Assembly (NCBI GenBank): GCA_900472485.1
Contig: UCII01000010.1
Span: forward strand, 124,001 to 188,000
Direction of reading: 5' to 3'
Origin: Hyphomicrobiales bacterium
GTDB taxonomy: Bacteria > Pseudomonadota > Alphaproteobacteria > Rhizobiales > Rhizobiaceae
Length of the DNA: 64,000 bases
Position 1 is the first letter of the stretch. Each line of letters starts with the position of its first letter. Under the pieces are notes generated by a model. It was not told where the DNA came from and searched no databases. It saw only the letters and a program-made list of their open reading frames with translations. Of the stretch, positions 33,402 to 42,971 are shown in pieces. The position numbers were made by a program, and so were the translations under genes.

Positions 33402-33887
33402 ATGGCAAAAGAGATCGAGCGAAAGTTTCTGGTGCGCGGCGATCATTGGCGTGATTCCGTTTCGGAGCGGCTGATCCTGCGACAGGGATATATTGCCTCC
33501 ATGGCAGACCGTTCCGTGCGCATACGGCTGACGAACGATACCAAGGCAACCTTGACGATCAAGATCGGCAAGTCGATGACGAGGGACGAATTCGAATATG
33601 AGATCCCCGTCGACGAAGCGGAGGAATTGCTGGAAACGGCGATCGGGCTCGTCATCGAGAAGACTCGCCACAAGGTGCAGTTCAAGGGCTTTACCTGGGA
33701 AGTGGATGTCTTCCGCGGCGCCCATCGCGGCCTCGTGATCGCTGAAGTGGAAATGGACGACGAAAGCGACAATCCGGAACTGCCGGACTGGATCGGACGT
33801 GAGGTGACAGGCGAATACCGCTATTCCAACCAGGCCCTCGCGACGCAGTTCGAACAGGAATACGATGAGCTATCGCATACGGCCTGA
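33402..33887 (+). CDS. CYTH-domain protein
   Basis: 161 residues beginning MAKEIERKFLV, the ExExK motif that defines CYTH (adenylate cyclase CyaB/thiamine triphosphatase) enzymes. Charged strands of the tunnel follow: SVRIRLTNDTKATLTIKIG, EFEYEIPVDEAEELL, KTRHKVQFKGFTWEVDVF and IAEVEMDDE. It probably hydrolyses or binds a triphosphate or inorganic polyphosphate with divalent metal. The CHAD gene begins inside its last codons, so the two are coupled. An in-frame GTG at 33378 would add eight residues. Confidence 0.92.
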   Translation: MAKEIERKFLVRGDHWRDSVSERLILRQGYIASMADRSVRIRLTNDTKATLTIKIGKSMTRDEFEYEIPVDEAEELLETAIGLVIEKTRHKVQFKGFTWEVDVFRGAHRGLVIAEVEMDDESDNPELPDWIGREVTGEYRYSNQALATQFEQEYDELSHTA

Positions 33888-34776
33888 CCGGGCTCTTGAT
33901 GACGAGGTGCATAAGGCCGCGGCGCATCAACTCGGCAAGGCAATGGCCGTACTGACCGAGAGGCCGCAGGGCCTGCACGAAGCGGTTCACGCGGCTCGCA
34001 AGAATATCAAGCGCGTACGGGCGCTCTACCGGTTGATAGCTCCCATCGCGCACCAATTTCAGCAGCGGGAAAATGACCGGCTTCGGAATGTAGCGCTCAC
34101 GCTTTCCGGGGTGCGCGACGCAACCGCACTGATCGAGATCAGCCATTATCTGCAGGCAACCGCTGCATCTGCGGAGGAACTGCATGCGCTGGCTCGCGTG
34201 AGCGATCTGCTGACCGCGAGACGCGACCGTATGGCGGAAGCCGAAACAGATCTCGAAGACAAAGCACGGGCAGCGGTCGCCACTTGTGCGGAGGCGCGTG
34301 AGGCATTGAAGGAAATATCCTTCGACTGCGGCCGGCGCGACACGGCGCGTCTCTTTCAGAAAAGCTGGCGCAAGAACGTCCGCAAGGCGCTGCGAGCACT
34401 GTCCGAATGCCATGCGGAAGCGGCCCACGTAGAGAGCTTTCACGATCTGCGCAAGCGCAGCCAGGACTACTGGATGCATCACATGCTGCTGCGCGATATC
34501 TGGCCGGCCGCCATGCATGCCAAGCAGCTGGAGGCCAAGGCCTTGGTCGACGTGCTCGGCCGCTATCTCGACATGTCGATATTGGCCGATGTCGCCGACC
34601 GCGAGCCGCATCTCTTCGAAAGAAACGATGATCACGCCCGCCTGCTGGAAGCAATCATTGCCCGGCAGCAGACCGCGCGCAAGGAGGCGCTTGAGCGAGC
34701 TCGCTGGGTCTTCGCCGACAAGCCGGAGAGCGAGGCGCGAACTATCAAGCACCTTTGGCTGGAGGCGGCGGACTGA
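33865..34776 (+). CDS. CHAD-domain protein
   Basis: 303 residues. A conserved histidine alpha-helical domain, with HEAVHAARKNIKRVRALYRLI near residue 38 and HDLRKRSQDYWMHHM near 194 supplying conserved His/Arg/Lys residues. CHAD proteins bind polyphosphate granules. The gene overlaps the CYTH gene by 23 bases. In many bacteria CYTH and CHAD are fused in one protein; here they are split but translationally linked, which supports a joint role in polyphosphate metabolism. Confidence 0.93.
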   Translation: MSYRIRPDRALDDEVHKAAAHQLGKAMAVLTERPQGLHEAVHAARKNIKRVRALYRLIAPIAHQFQQRENDRLRNVALTLSGVRDATALIEISHYLQATAASAEELHALARVSDLLTARRDRMAEAETDLEDKARAAVATCAEAREALKEISFDCGRRDTARLFQKSWRKNVRKALRALSECHAEAAHVESFHDLRKRSQDYWMHHMLLRDIWPAAMHAKQLEAKALVDVLGRYLDMSILADVADREPHLFERNDDHARLLEAIIARQQTARKEALERARWVFADKPESEARTIKHLWLEAAD

Positions 34777-34828
34777 CGGAGCCACGCGCCCGGCTCAGAC
34801 AGCGCAATCGGCATGACCCGCAATTGCC

Positions 34829-36343
34829 TCAGACGCCCGACGCATCCGCCGAACCAAGCCCCACTTGCGTGAAATAACCTTCCAGCATCGCAATGTCGTC
34901 GGCCGCAGCGATCGCGCCGATATATCCGTCTGGCCGCACGAGCACCCATTCGCCGGAGGAGAGAGCGTAGATGTCGCGAAGATAGCCCTCGGCGTCGACC
35001 ATGTCGCCTGACGCGCCGAAAGTATGAATATGCAGGCCTGCGCGCGGCGGCACCGATCCCGGCTGTACTTCGTAGCCGAGCAATGTCCAATGCCCGCCTT
35101 GGAACAGATCGAACAGCCGTTTCGGCTGACCGGCAACGCCGCGGATCGGCGCATCCGGGGCCCGGTCGCCAGCAGACAGGCGGCCGCTGCGCCCAAGCGT
35201 TTCGAGCGTGAGCGAAGACGAAGGATAACCTATATCGAGCTGACGCACCTCGCGACCGCGCTGCATAGTGCCCTGTTTCTGGGCATCGAGAAGCCTTGTT
35301 GACAGACCGAGCACCGCTGCAGCAATGGGCTGACGCTCCTCTTCATAGCTGTCGAGCAGCTTATCGTCGGCTCCATGGGCGGCCGCAGCCAGCTTCCATC
35401 CGAGATTATAGGCATCCTGCACGCTGGTATTGAGGCCTTGGCCGCCGGTCGGCGGATGAATATGGGCGGCATCACCGATGAGAAACGCGCGGCCGACACG
35501 GTATCGATCGGCCAGACGCGCATTCATGGTGTAGGCCGACGACCACGACACGGATTGGATATGGATATCGTCGCGCCTGGTGCGCTCCGCCACCATGGCT
35601 TCAAGCCCCTCGGCCGAAAGATCGATGTCGCCGTTAAGAGGGATCGGCCCCTGGATCTGGAACATCTCGGTCCCGGCGAGCGGGCAAAACATGATCTGCC
35701 GCGACATGTCGCCGTCGTTGAAGCGGTGCCAGGCATCGCGCGTGAGACCGGTCAAAATGACATCGGCCACGATGGCGCGAACGCCGAGGGTCTTGCCCGG
35801 AAAGTCGATACCAAGGGCATGGCGAACGAAACTGCGGCCGCCATCGGCGCCGACAAGCCAGCGCACGCGGAGAGTTTCCTCTCCTGCCTCGCCCGCGAGA
35901 CGCGCGGTCACGCCGCTCGGGTCCTGCTCGAAACCAACGAGTTCGCAGCCGAATTGCGGCCTGTGGCCAAGCTCGAGCAACCTCTCACGCATCACCTTTT
36001 CGGTCAGGAATTGCGGTATCATCAGCGGCAGATGGTACGGTTCTGCCGGTGTCGGGTCCTGACGTTCGGCAATGTCGGATTCGATAAATCTGCCGTCCTC
36101 GCGATATCGCCGCTCGGGCGGATACATGCCGCCGGCCGCGACGATCCGGTCGAGAATGCCGAGGTCCTCGAAAATCTCCTGGGTTCGCGGCTGGATACCC
36201 TTGCCGCGCGAACCACGGAAAGGCTGGTCCATCTTCTCGATCAGACGGAAGGAAATCCCCCGCCTTGCCAAATCGATGGCCAGCGCCAGGCCGGCCGCGC
36301 CTGCACCGCAAATCAGCACATCGGCTGCAAATTGCTCTGTCAT
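34829..36343 (-). CDS. FAD-dependent aromatic monooxygenase
   Basis: 504 residues of the class A flavoprotein hydroxylase family (PheA/TfdB/MhpA-like). FAD motif VLICGAGAAGLALAIDLARRG at 11-31, the DG motif WLVGADGGRSFVRHAL near 170 and GDAAHIHPPTGGQGLNTSVQDAYNLGWKLA near 290, plus a thioredoxin-like C-terminal domain. It hydroxylates an aromatic compound with NAD(P)H and oxygen. ATG 36343 is preferred because GGAG lies six bases ahead; two more in-frame ATGs lie just upstream. A divergent MarR gene and a palindrome lie at the promoter, so induction by an aromatic ligand is likely. Confidence 0.93.
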   Translation of the reverse strand: MTEQFAADVLICGAGAAGLALAIDLARRGISFRLIEKMDQPFRGSRGKGIQPRTQEIFEDLGILDRIVAAGGMYPPERRYREDGRFIESDIAERQDPTPAEPYHLPLMIPQFLTEKVMRERLLELGHRPQFGCELVGFEQDPSGVTARLAGEAGEETLRVRWLVGADGGRSFVRHALGIDFPGKTLGVRAIVADVILTGLTRDAWHRFNDGDMSRQIMFCPLAGTEMFQIQGPIPLNGDIDLSAEGLEAMVAERTRRDDIHIQSVSWSSAYTMNARLADRYRVGRAFLIGDAAHIHPPTGGQGLNTSVQDAYNLGWKLAAAAHGADDKLLDSYEEERQPIAAAVLGLSTRLLDAQKQGTMQRGREVRQLDIGYPSSSLTLETLGRSGRLSAGDRAPDAPIRGVAGQPKRLFDLFQGGHWTLLGYEVQPGSVPPRAGLHIHTFGASGDMVDAEGYLRDIYALSSGEWVLVRPDGYIGAIAAADDIAMLEGYFTQVGLGSADASGV

Positions 36344-36354
36344 TTCCATCTCCA

Positions 36355-36373
36355 TATGTGTAATATGCACATA
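36355..36373. promoter_or_regulatory. Operator between the monooxygenase and the MarR regulator
   Basis: Perfect six-base arms TATGTG and CACATA separated by seven bases, 12 bases upstream of the monooxygenase start and about 20 bases before the MarR start. A related half-site ACACATA lies at about 36417 just inside the regulator gene. Confidence 0.55.
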
Positions 36374-36393
36374 CTTAAAAGAAGGGCGTTCCG

Positions 36394-36879
36394 GTGTCAA
36401 CAAAAAGCTTGCAAAATACACATATCAGTGGTCGGCTACGCGAACTCCATAGCGCGCTGGTCGAAATCGTCGGCGTCATGAACCGGCCCCAACGCGATGA
36501 AGCGATGATTAAGGAGGCGGGCATCTCCCTCGATCGCGCACTGTTTTCCCTGTTGGTTTTGGTGGAACGGCTCGGCCCCATCGGCGTCGTCGAATTGGCT
36601 GATCGCGTCGGGCGCGACTACACCACCGTCAGCCGTCAGGTTGCGAAGATGGAGGGGCTTGGGCTGATCAGCCGGCAGGAGAACGCGATCGACCGCCGGC
36701 TTCGCGAGGCCGTCATCACCGAACAGGGCAAGGCGATGACCGACCGCATCGATGAGGCGCGCGAGAGGATCGCCCGGTCCATTTTCGCCAAATGGGATGA
36801 CCAGGATATCGAGGACCTTGTGCGGCTCATGCGCAGATTTGCCGACGACATCAAGGATGATGCGCCGCCTGCACGATAA
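36394..36879 (+). CDS. MarR-family transcriptional regulator
   Basis: 161 residues. Winged helix domain with GPIGVVELADRVGRDYTTVSRQVAKMEGLGLISRQENAIDRRLREAVITEQG; the recognition helix and wing follow the MarR pattern. GTG start with AAGGG eight bases upstream. It diverges from the FAD monooxygenase gene and the shared 50-base region has a palindrome, so it very likely represses that gene and itself until a ligand binds. Confidence 0.93.
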   Translation: MSTKSLQNTHISGRLRELHSALVEIVGVMNRPQRDEAMIKEAGISLDRALFSLLVLVERLGPIGVVELADRVGRDYTTVSRQVAKMEGLGLISRQENAIDRRLREAVITEQGKAMTDRIDEARERIARSIFAKWDDQDIEDLVRLMRRFADDIKDDAPPAR

Positions 36880-37001
36880 GCTCATCTTGAAATGCCTTCC
36901 TTTGACGTCGTAGGTGACACCGATCGGGCAGAATGGCGAAGGCGCGGGCTGCGGCGCAAATCCCGATTGCCTGAAAGCTCACAAAATTGTATTTCACCGG
37001 C

Positions 37002-37943
37002 ATGACCGACATGTTTCCAGATCCACGGCGCGACGCGACCGGCGCATTTCTCGTTGCCGCGCTCTATCATTTTGTTTCCTTTCCGCGCTTCGAAAGCCTG
37101 CGCGAGCCCCTGCTTGCGCTCTGCGAGGAAAAGGGCGTGAAGGGCACGCTGCTGCTGGCGCATGAAGGGATCAACGGCACGATCGCCGGCACGGATGCCG
37201 CTATCGGCGCCGTGCTAACCTTCCTGCGCGCCCAGCCGGAATTTGCCGGCCTCGAACACAAGGAAAGCCGCGCATCGAAAATGCCGTTCGTGCGCATGAA
37301 GGTGAAGCTGAAGAAAGAGATCGTCACCATGGGCGTCGAGGATATCGACCCGACCAAGGTCGTCGGCACCTATGTCGCGCCGAAGGATTGGAACGCGCTG
37401 ATCTCCGACCCCGACACCATCGTCATCGACACCCGCAACGACTACGAGACCGCCATCGGCGTCTTCAAGGGCGCGGTCGACCCGAAGACCAAGACCTTCC
37501 GCGAATTTCCCGATTGGGTGCGCGACAATACCGGCCTGCACAACAAGCCGAAGATCGCCATGTACTGCACCGGCGGTATCCGCTGCGAGAAGGCAACCGC
37601 CTTCATGAAGCAGCAAGGCTTCGACGAGGTCTATCACCTCAAGGGCGGCATCCTGAAATATCTGGAGGAAGTGCCGGCGGAAGAAAGCCTTTGGGAAGGC
37701 GCCTGCTTCGTCTTTGACGAGCGCGTCTCGGTCGAACATGGCCTGAAGGAGGGCGATCACAGGCTCTGCCACGCCTGCCGCAACCCCATTACATCAGAGG
37801 AAGTGACTTCACCCTTTTACGAGGCCGGCGTTTCCTGCAGCCACTGTTACCACGAACGCACTGAAGAGGACCGCGAGCGCTATCGCGAAAGGCAGCGGCA
37901 GATCGCGCTTGCCCGCAAGCGCGGCCACGAACACATCGGCTAA
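37002..37943 (+). CDS. trhO: tRNA uridine(34) hydroxylase, rhodanese family
   Basis: 313 residues, YceA/TrhO. N-terminal UPF0176 domain ([42 protein letters not shown]) and a rhodanese domain with [19 protein letters not shown] and the active-site loop [16 protein letters not shown]-terminal Cys-rich tail with CHACRNP and CSHCYHE, probably a zinc site. It hydroxylates U34 of certain tRNAs. The ATG at 37002 follows a possible TTG at 36987. Monocistronic. Confidence 0.94.
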   Translation: MTDMFPDPRRDATGAFLVAALYHFVSFPRFESLREPLLALCEEKGVKGTLLLAHEGINGTIAGTDAAIGAVLTFLRAQPEFAGLEHKESRASKMPFVRMKVKLKKEIVTMGVEDIDPTKVVGTYVAPKDWNALISDPDTIVIDTRNDYETAIGVFKGAVDPKTKTFREFPDWVRDNTGLHNKPKIAMYCTGGIRCEKATAFMKQQGFDEVYHLKGGILKYLEEVPAEESLWEGACFVFDERVSVEHGLKEGDHRLCHACRNPITSEEVTSPFYEAGVSCSHCYHERTEEDRERYRERQRQIALARKRGHEHIG

Positions 37944-37988
37944 AGGCATTTTCGGAAGAACCGGACAAGCAACTTTCCGTCACCAATC

Positions 37989-40202
37989 TCAGGCGGCGGC
38001 GTGCTCTTCGTCCAGCGCGGTTGCCATCTGCACCGCAAGCCGCTTGCTGATCTCGGCGTCCGGCATTGGCTTGCCGTAGAAGTAGCCCTGTAGCTCATCG
38101 CAGCCGAAGTCTTCCAGTGCCCTTCCCTGCGCCTCGGATTCGATGCCTTCGGCTGTAACGGGAATATCGAGCGAACGCGCCAGCGCCACGGTCGCCTTCA
38201 CCATTTCGCGGGCGCGGTTGTCTTCCAGCACATTCATGGTCAGCGAGCGATCGATCTTGATGCGATCGAAACCGAACTGACGCAGATAGCCGATAGAAGA
38301 GAAACCGGAGCCGAAATCGTCGAGCGCCACCTTGACGCCGAGCCTCTTCAATCGCTCGATCGACTGGCGGGTACGCTCGGGATTTTGAATGATGTAGCCT
38401 TCGGTGATTTCCAGCGTCACCCGCTCTGCCTCGATTTCGGTGCTGCTCAAGACACTGCGGACATAATCGGCGAAGGCGGGATTGCGGAACTGGCCCGGCG
38501 AAACGTTGACGGCAACACGCAGATCCGGCCAGTGCCTTGCCGCCTCGCAGGCCTTACGCAGGACAAGCAGGCCCAATGCCTCGATCAGGCCGCTGGTTTC
38601 GGCAATGGGAATGAAGGCCTCCGGCGAAATTGGCCCGTGGCCGGGACGATTCCACCGCACCAGCGCTTCGACGCCGATCATCTCGCAGCTCGATGCATCG
38701 ACCAGCGGCTGGTAGGCGAGCGTCAGTTCCTCCATCTCGATCGCGCGACGCAGATCGAGCTCCAGCGCATTACGCTCCTCGCGATGCGCATCCATGGCTG
38801 TCTCGTAGCAGGTCATGCGGGCACGGCCGGCTTCCTTGGCCTTGTACATGGCAAGATCGGCGCGCCGCACCAGTTCCTCGCGATCGATACGGCCTTCAGG
38901 CGAGCTTGCTATGCCGATGCTCGCGCCGACCACGACCACCCGACGGCCGATCTCCAGCGGTTCGACAAGGAAATCCAGGATCTGCTCGGCCAACCGCAAA
39001 GCCGGGGCGTCATTGAGTTCCTTCGTCGGGAAGGCGATGGCGAACTCGTCGCCACCAAGGCGCGCCAAGGCCGCCTGCGGCGGCACGAGCACCTTGAGCC
39101 CGGCGGCTACCGCGCGGATCAGCTGATCGCCGGTGCCGTGCCCATAGGCATCGTTGATTTCCTTGAAGCCGTCGAGATCGAGATAGAGAAGCAGGACATT
39201 AGTGCCATCGGAGCGCGCCCGTTCGACCAGACGATCCACATCGAGCCGCAACCCCTCACGATTGAGAAGCCCGCTCAGCCGGTCGCGAAGCGAAACCTGG
39301 CGCGCCTGAACTTCTTCCGCCCGCAACCGGCGTCCCGCCAGCGAGCCCAGGATCAAAAGCACGACGAAGAACAGACCCACCAGACCAAGCGCGCCAAGCA
39401 CCAAGGGGCGGACCTGCTGATAGCTCATGTCTCCCGGCTGGCGCGAACTCCACACCAGCCGTCCCAGAGACTTGCCAAGGGGGTCGACGATGGAGACGGC
39501 ATAGCGGGCGACGGTTTCCGGCGACACCAGCGTCAAGCCGCTGATGACGTAGGTGTTGGCGAGCATCTTGATCCGATCGGCGTCAAGGTAGCGGACGAGG
39601 ATCAGATAGCGCCGATGACCTTCCGGCACCGGAATGCGACCGGATCTTTCGCGGATCGTCGCGGCCCCGGCGGCGGCGATACCATCTCTGGTCATGATGT
39701 AGCCCGAAGCTTCCGGCACCCCCGTCACACGCGTTGTTCGCGCCTGATCGACGAGCGCCCAGACGGCCGCACCGAGGACATCCTCAATATTCTCGGTCAA
39801 TGGCTGGCCATCGTGGTAAGCAACAATCGGCTTGTTGTTGTCGTCGACGATGATGGCGGTATCGAACAGTGCGCCGTTGGAGGAAATGTCGCCGTAATTG
39901 CCGACGATCCAATTTTGATTGTCGGTCCCATAAACGTTTCGTGCCGCATCGTTGCGGGCGGAATGGTCGTGCAGCGTCGCTTCCAGTTGTCCCTGAAACG
40001 TCTTCAATGCACCGACGGTCGTTTCCCAGGAGCGCTCGTCATCCAGCTTGTTGGAATAATCGGCGACGCGACCGATCGCGGTAAGAACCATCAAGGTCAC
40101 GACGGCAACGATCAATGCGAAGCAAATCAAAACGGCCGTCACGATGGAATGACGACCGATCTGCGCATTTTTCCGTGGTGACTTGAAAATTGCTCCCAAC
40201 AC
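37989..40202 (-). CDS. CHASE4-GGDEF-EAL membrane c-di-GMP enzyme
   Basis: 737 residues. Transmembrane helix at about 20-43, an extracytoplasmic CHASE4-type sensor at about 45-260 and a second helix at about 267-288. The GGDEF domain has an intact GGDEF at 383-387, and the EAL domain has EAL at 512-514 with NVSPGQF, EITEG, DDFGSG, IKIDRS and EGIES. Both activities could be retained, unlike the protein at 11393-13708. It converges with trhO and lies about 50 bases downstream of the reductase gene on the same strand. Confidence 0.94.
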   Translation of the reverse strand: MLGAIFKSPRKNAQIGRHSIVTAVLICFALIVAVVTLMVLTAIGRVADYSNKLDDERSWETTVGALKTFQGQLEATLHDHSARNDAARNVYGTDNQNWIVGNYGDISSNGALFDTAIIVDDNNKPIVAYHDGQPLTENIEDVLGAAVWALVDQARTTRVTGVPEASGYIMTRDGIAAAGAATIRERSGRIPVPEGHRRYLILVRYLDADRIKMLANTYVISGLTLVSPETVARYAVSIVDPLGKSLGRLVWSSRQPGDMSYQQVRPLVLGALGLVGLFFVVLLILGSLAGRRLRAEEVQARQVSLRDRLSGLLNREGLRLDVDRLVERARSDGTNVLLLYLDLDGFKEINDAYGHGTGDQLIRAVAAGLKVLVPPQAALARLGGDEFAIAFPTKELNDAPALRLAEQILDFLVEPLEIGRRVVVVGASIGIASSPEGRIDREELVRRADLAMYKAKEAGRARMTCYETAMDAHREERNALELDLRRAIEMEELTLAYQPLVDASSCEMIGVEALVRWNRPGHGPISPEAFIPIAETSGLIEALGLLVLRKACEAARHWPDLRVAVNVSPGQFRNPAFADYVRSVLSSTEIEAERVTLEITEGYIIQNPERTRQSIERLKRLGVKVALDDFGSGFSSIGYLRQFGFDRIKIDRSLTMNVLEDNRAREMVKATVALARSLDIPVTAEGIESEAQGRALEDFGCDELQGYFYGKPMPDAEISKRLAVQMATALDEEHAAA

Positions 40203-40250
40203 CTTTTTCTCCTTGACGGAGAAGTCTGACGTCAGGTCTTCAATAAACGG

Positions 40251-40859
40251 TTAAGGCGAATTGGAGATTCCTACAGGAAGGGGTTGCAAATTTGCCGAAG
40301 ACGAAAGAATTCGCGGCCTGCTCGCGATCGCTTGGGCGAAACGACTGAGATTCGCGGATAAAAGGCCGCTTTCGCGCGCTTCCAGCAGCATCGCCGCCTG
40401 TGCCTCATCGCTCTTGCCCGCAACCGGCAGACGCAGGAAAGCGTCTTCAACGATATGCAGCGACAGGGTCTGCAGGACATCGGCGAGCTGTGCCAAGACG
40501 AGATCGCCGCGGTGCGACGCATGGGCAAACATTAGCGGCTTGAACGGCACCTCGTCGCGCGACACCAGCCAGTCCAGCGCGTTCTTGAAGCCGCCGGGTA
40601 TGCCATGGGCATATTCCGGGCACGACACGATCAAACCGTCTGCCTTGCGGATCTCGGCCGCAAATCTCTCGACGACGGCTGGTGTTCGCTCACCCTCATT
40701 GTCCGGATTGAAGATCGGCAGATCGCCGATCACATCGCAAATCGCAATGGTGATGCCTTCGGGGCAAGCGAGCCGCAGCGCCTCCAGCAGCCTACGGCTG
40801 GTCGAAGCGCGCCGCTGGCTGCCGCAAAGTGCATAAAGGGAAATCGGCCGCTGAGTCAT
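40251..40859 (-). CDS. NAD(P)H-dependent FMN reductase
   Basis: 202 residues of flavodoxin fold. The FMN phosphate loop GSQRRASTSRRLLEAL is at residues 13-28 and the SCPEYAHGIPGGFKNALDWL segment near 80-100 is diagnostic of the NADPH-dependent FMN/quinone reductase family. It would reduce quinones, chromate or free FMN in the cytoplasm. It is followed 48 bases later by the GGDEF-EAL gene on the same strand. Confidence 0.9.
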   Translation of the reverse strand: MTQRPISLYALCGSQRRASTSRRLLEALRLACPEGITIAICDVIGDLPIFNPDNEGERTPAVVERFAAEIRKADGLIVSCPEYAHGIPGGFKNALDWLVSRDEVPFKPLMFAHASHRGDLVLAQLADVLQTLSLHIVEDAFLRLPVAGKSDEAQAAMLLEARESGLLSANLSRFAQAIASRPRILSSSANLQPLPVGISNSP

Positions 40860-40930
40860 ACATGCGGTCTATCAGGCTTCGCCGATTCGGGCGACAGACA
40901 CCCTCCCCTCAAGGGAGAGGCCGAACCGTG

Positions 40931-42304
40931 TCAGACCGCTTTGTGATTGCCCCTCGGAAACTGCGAGGCAAGTTCCCTGTACCACTTGCCGCTCTTCTTG
41001 ATTGTGCGCACTTGGGTCTCGTAATCGACATGCACGAGGCCGAAACGCATGCGGTAGCCCTCCGCCCATTCGAAATTGTCCATGAGGCTCCAAGCGAAAT
41101 AGCCGCGCATCGGATAGCCGTCTTTGATGAGATCGGCGACGACACCCAGATGCTCGATATAGTAGTCGAGGCGCGGCTGGTCATCGATCTCGCCATTGAC
41201 GACGCCCATGTTGTAGCAGGCGCCGTTCTCGGTGATGTAGCACTCCGGCAGTTCGTAGCGCTTGTTGAGGTCCTCGACGACATGCTTCAAGCCGGGCGAA
41301 TAAACCTCCCAACCGATATCCGTCCTTACGTCGCTGACCGGCGGCACTTCCTTCGTCCAGGGGAAATCGCCGCTCTTGGAGGCGTCATCGGAGACGCGCA
41401 TCGGCATATAATAGTTCAAACCCCACCAATCGAGTTTCTGGTTGATGGTCTTGAGATCGCCGTCCTCGATGACGGGCATGCGATCGCCGAGCGCCTCGAC
41501 GAACTCCTTCGGATATTCACCCTTGAAGATCGGATCGAAGAAGGCGCCGTTGTGGAACTGATGGGCGCGCTCGACGGCGGCCAGATCTTCCGGGTGGTCC
41601 GAACCCGGCAGGATAGACGCGGCATTGAGTACGATACCGACAGGCACCTTCGGCGCCACGGAGCGGATCGCCTCGACGCCGAGACCATGCGCAAGGTTCA
41701 TATAGTGCATGGCGTAAAGAGCGGCCTGCATATTGCGCTCGCCCGGCGCATGGATGCCATAGAGGTGGCTCAGCCAGACGATGCACCAGGGCTCGTTGAA
41801 GGTGGCGACAGAATCCAGGCGGTCGCCGAGGCGGGCCATGACGGTCTTGGCATAGCGCTGGAAGGCATGAGCCGTCGAGCGCGCCGTCCAGCCGCCATCG
41901 CCGGCAAGCGCCAGCGGCAAATCCCAATGGTAGAGCGTCGCAAAGGTCTTGATCCCCCGCGCCTTGCAGCCGTCGACCAGGCGATCGTAGAAATCGAGGC
42001 CTGCTTCGTTCACCGGGCCGGTGCCTTCGGGTATGATGCGCGGCCAGGCGATCGAGAAGCGATAGGCCTCGACGCCCATATCCTTGATCAGATCGAGATC
42101 CTGCTCCAGCCGGTTATAGTGGTCGCAGGCGACATCGCCATTATCGCGCTGATAGACCCGGCCCGGCATATTGGCGAAAGCATCCCATATGGACGGCTTG
42201 CGGCCCTCGGCCTTGGTGGCACCCTCGATCTGGAAGGCGGCGGTGGCAACACCGAATGTGAAATCGCCGGGGAAGCGATCGGCAAGAAGCTTCGGATCGA
42301 TCAT
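40931..42304 (-). CDS. GH1 beta-glucosidase
   Basis: 457 residues, family 1 glycoside hydrolase of the usual length. Acid/base E171 in TFNEPW and nucleophile E359 in YITENGA; the FGVATAAFQIEGA N-terminal signature and FAWSLMDNFEWAEGY near the C terminus are present. No signal peptide, so it cleaves imported beta-glucosides in the cytoplasm. A palindrome of LacI type lies 84 bases upstream, so the gene is probably induced by its substrate. Confidence 0.96.
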   Translation of the reverse strand: MIDPKLLADRFPGDFTFGVATAAFQIEGATKAEGRKPSIWDAFANMPGRVYQRDNGDVACDHYNRLEQDLDLIKDMGVEAYRFSIAWPRIIPEGTGPVNEAGLDFYDRLVDGCKARGIKTFATLYHWDLPLALAGDGGWTARSTAHAFQRYAKTVMARLGDRLDSVATFNEPWCIVWLSHLYGIHAPGERNMQAALYAMHYMNLAHGLGVEAIRSVAPKVPVGIVLNAASILPGSDHPEDLAAVERAHQFHNGAFFDPIFKGEYPKEFVEALGDRMPVIEDGDLKTINQKLDWWGLNYYMPMRVSDDASKSGDFPWTKEVPPVSDVRTDIGWEVYSPGLKHVVEDLNKRYELPECYITENGACYNMGVVNGEIDDQPRLDYYIEHLGVVADLIKDGYPMRGYFAWSLMDNFEWAEGYRMRFGLVHVDYETQVRTIKKSGKWYRELASQFPRGNHKAV

Positions 42305-42387
42305 GATGAAAATCCCGTCTGTTTTGGCTTCGTTGGCTGCGGTTTAACCAAGCTACCCCTCGAAGTACAGGGGGGCGCAATAGAAAA

Positions 42388-42401
42388 CTGCAACGTTGCA
42401 G
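42388..42401. promoter_or_regulatory. LacI-type operator upstream of the beta-glucosidase
   Basis: A perfect 14-base palindrome, CTGCAACGTTGCAG, with the CG centre typical of LacI-family sites, in the 256-base gap between the beta-glucosidase and the DoxX gene. The regulator is not adjacent. Confidence 0.55.
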
Positions 42402-42560
42402 GTACCGATAAACCAAGTCCTCTAATGGCGCCCCGGAAAATTTCTCCGGCAGCAGCAACACTCTTCGCACGGCTTGATAACAGCAATGTCAACAGTCGTG
42501 ACTTGTCTTTCGGCTGGGGATCAATTGAGGGTAGCATCACTTGACAACGAAAGGACACAA

Positions 42561-42965
42561 ATGCTCCCTGCGATCCACGCCCTCCATCCTCATCTGCTGA
42601 GCCTCCTGCGCATCGTCGCCTCGCTCGTGCTCTTCAGCTACGGAACGCAGAAAATCCTGCATTTCCCGGCGGCCGAAAATGTGCCCGCCGTTGGATCGCT
42701 GTCCTGGATCGCCGGTCTGCTGGAGCTGACCCTTGGCTTCCTTGTCCTGATCGGCTTTCAGACGCGTATTGCTTCGTTCATCTTGTCAGGCCTGATGGCC
42801 TTCGCTTATTTCCTGGCTCATGCGCCGAAAAGCTTTTATCCCGCGCAGAACGGCGGCGTCTCCGCCATCCTCTTCTGCTTCATCTTTCTGTTTCTCGCCA
42901 GCGCCGGCGGTGGCCCGCTGAGCGCCGATGCGCTGACGAAGCGCAAGCAGGAATCTGCCACTTAA
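42561..42965 (+). CDS. DoxX-family membrane protein
   Basis: 134 residues with four hydrophobic helices (LLRIVASLVLFSYGTQKIL; WIAGLLELTLGFLVLIG; FILSGLMAFAYFLAH; AILFCFIFLFLAS). The pattern YGTQKILHFP followed by FYPAQNGG matches DoxX proteins. AAAGGA precedes the ATG. Function unknown; relatives act in redox or thiol stress at the membrane. Confidence 0.88.
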   Translation: MLPAIHALHPHLLSLLRIVASLVLFSYGTQKILHFPAAENVPAVGSLSWIAGLLELTLGFLVLIGFQTRIASFILSGLMAFAYFLAHAPKSFYPAQNGGVSAILFCFIFLFLASAGGGPLSADALTKRKQESAT

Positions 42966-42971
42966 ACAAGC

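Noticed and set aside
38385..40181. Plus-strand open frame of 598 codons antisense to the GGDEF-EAL gene
   Set aside because: The minus-strand frame has complete GGDEF and EAL motifs; the plus frame has no recognisable domain and is a high-GC shadow.
40228..40237. Ten-base palindrome CTGACGTCAG upstream of the GGDEF-EAL gene
   Set aside because: Short enough to occur by chance and no regulator is adjacent.
40829..42544. Plus-strand open frame of 571 codons antisense to the beta-glucosidase
   Set aside because: The minus strand encodes a full GH1 enzyme with both catalytic Glu motifs. The plus frame is a shadow.
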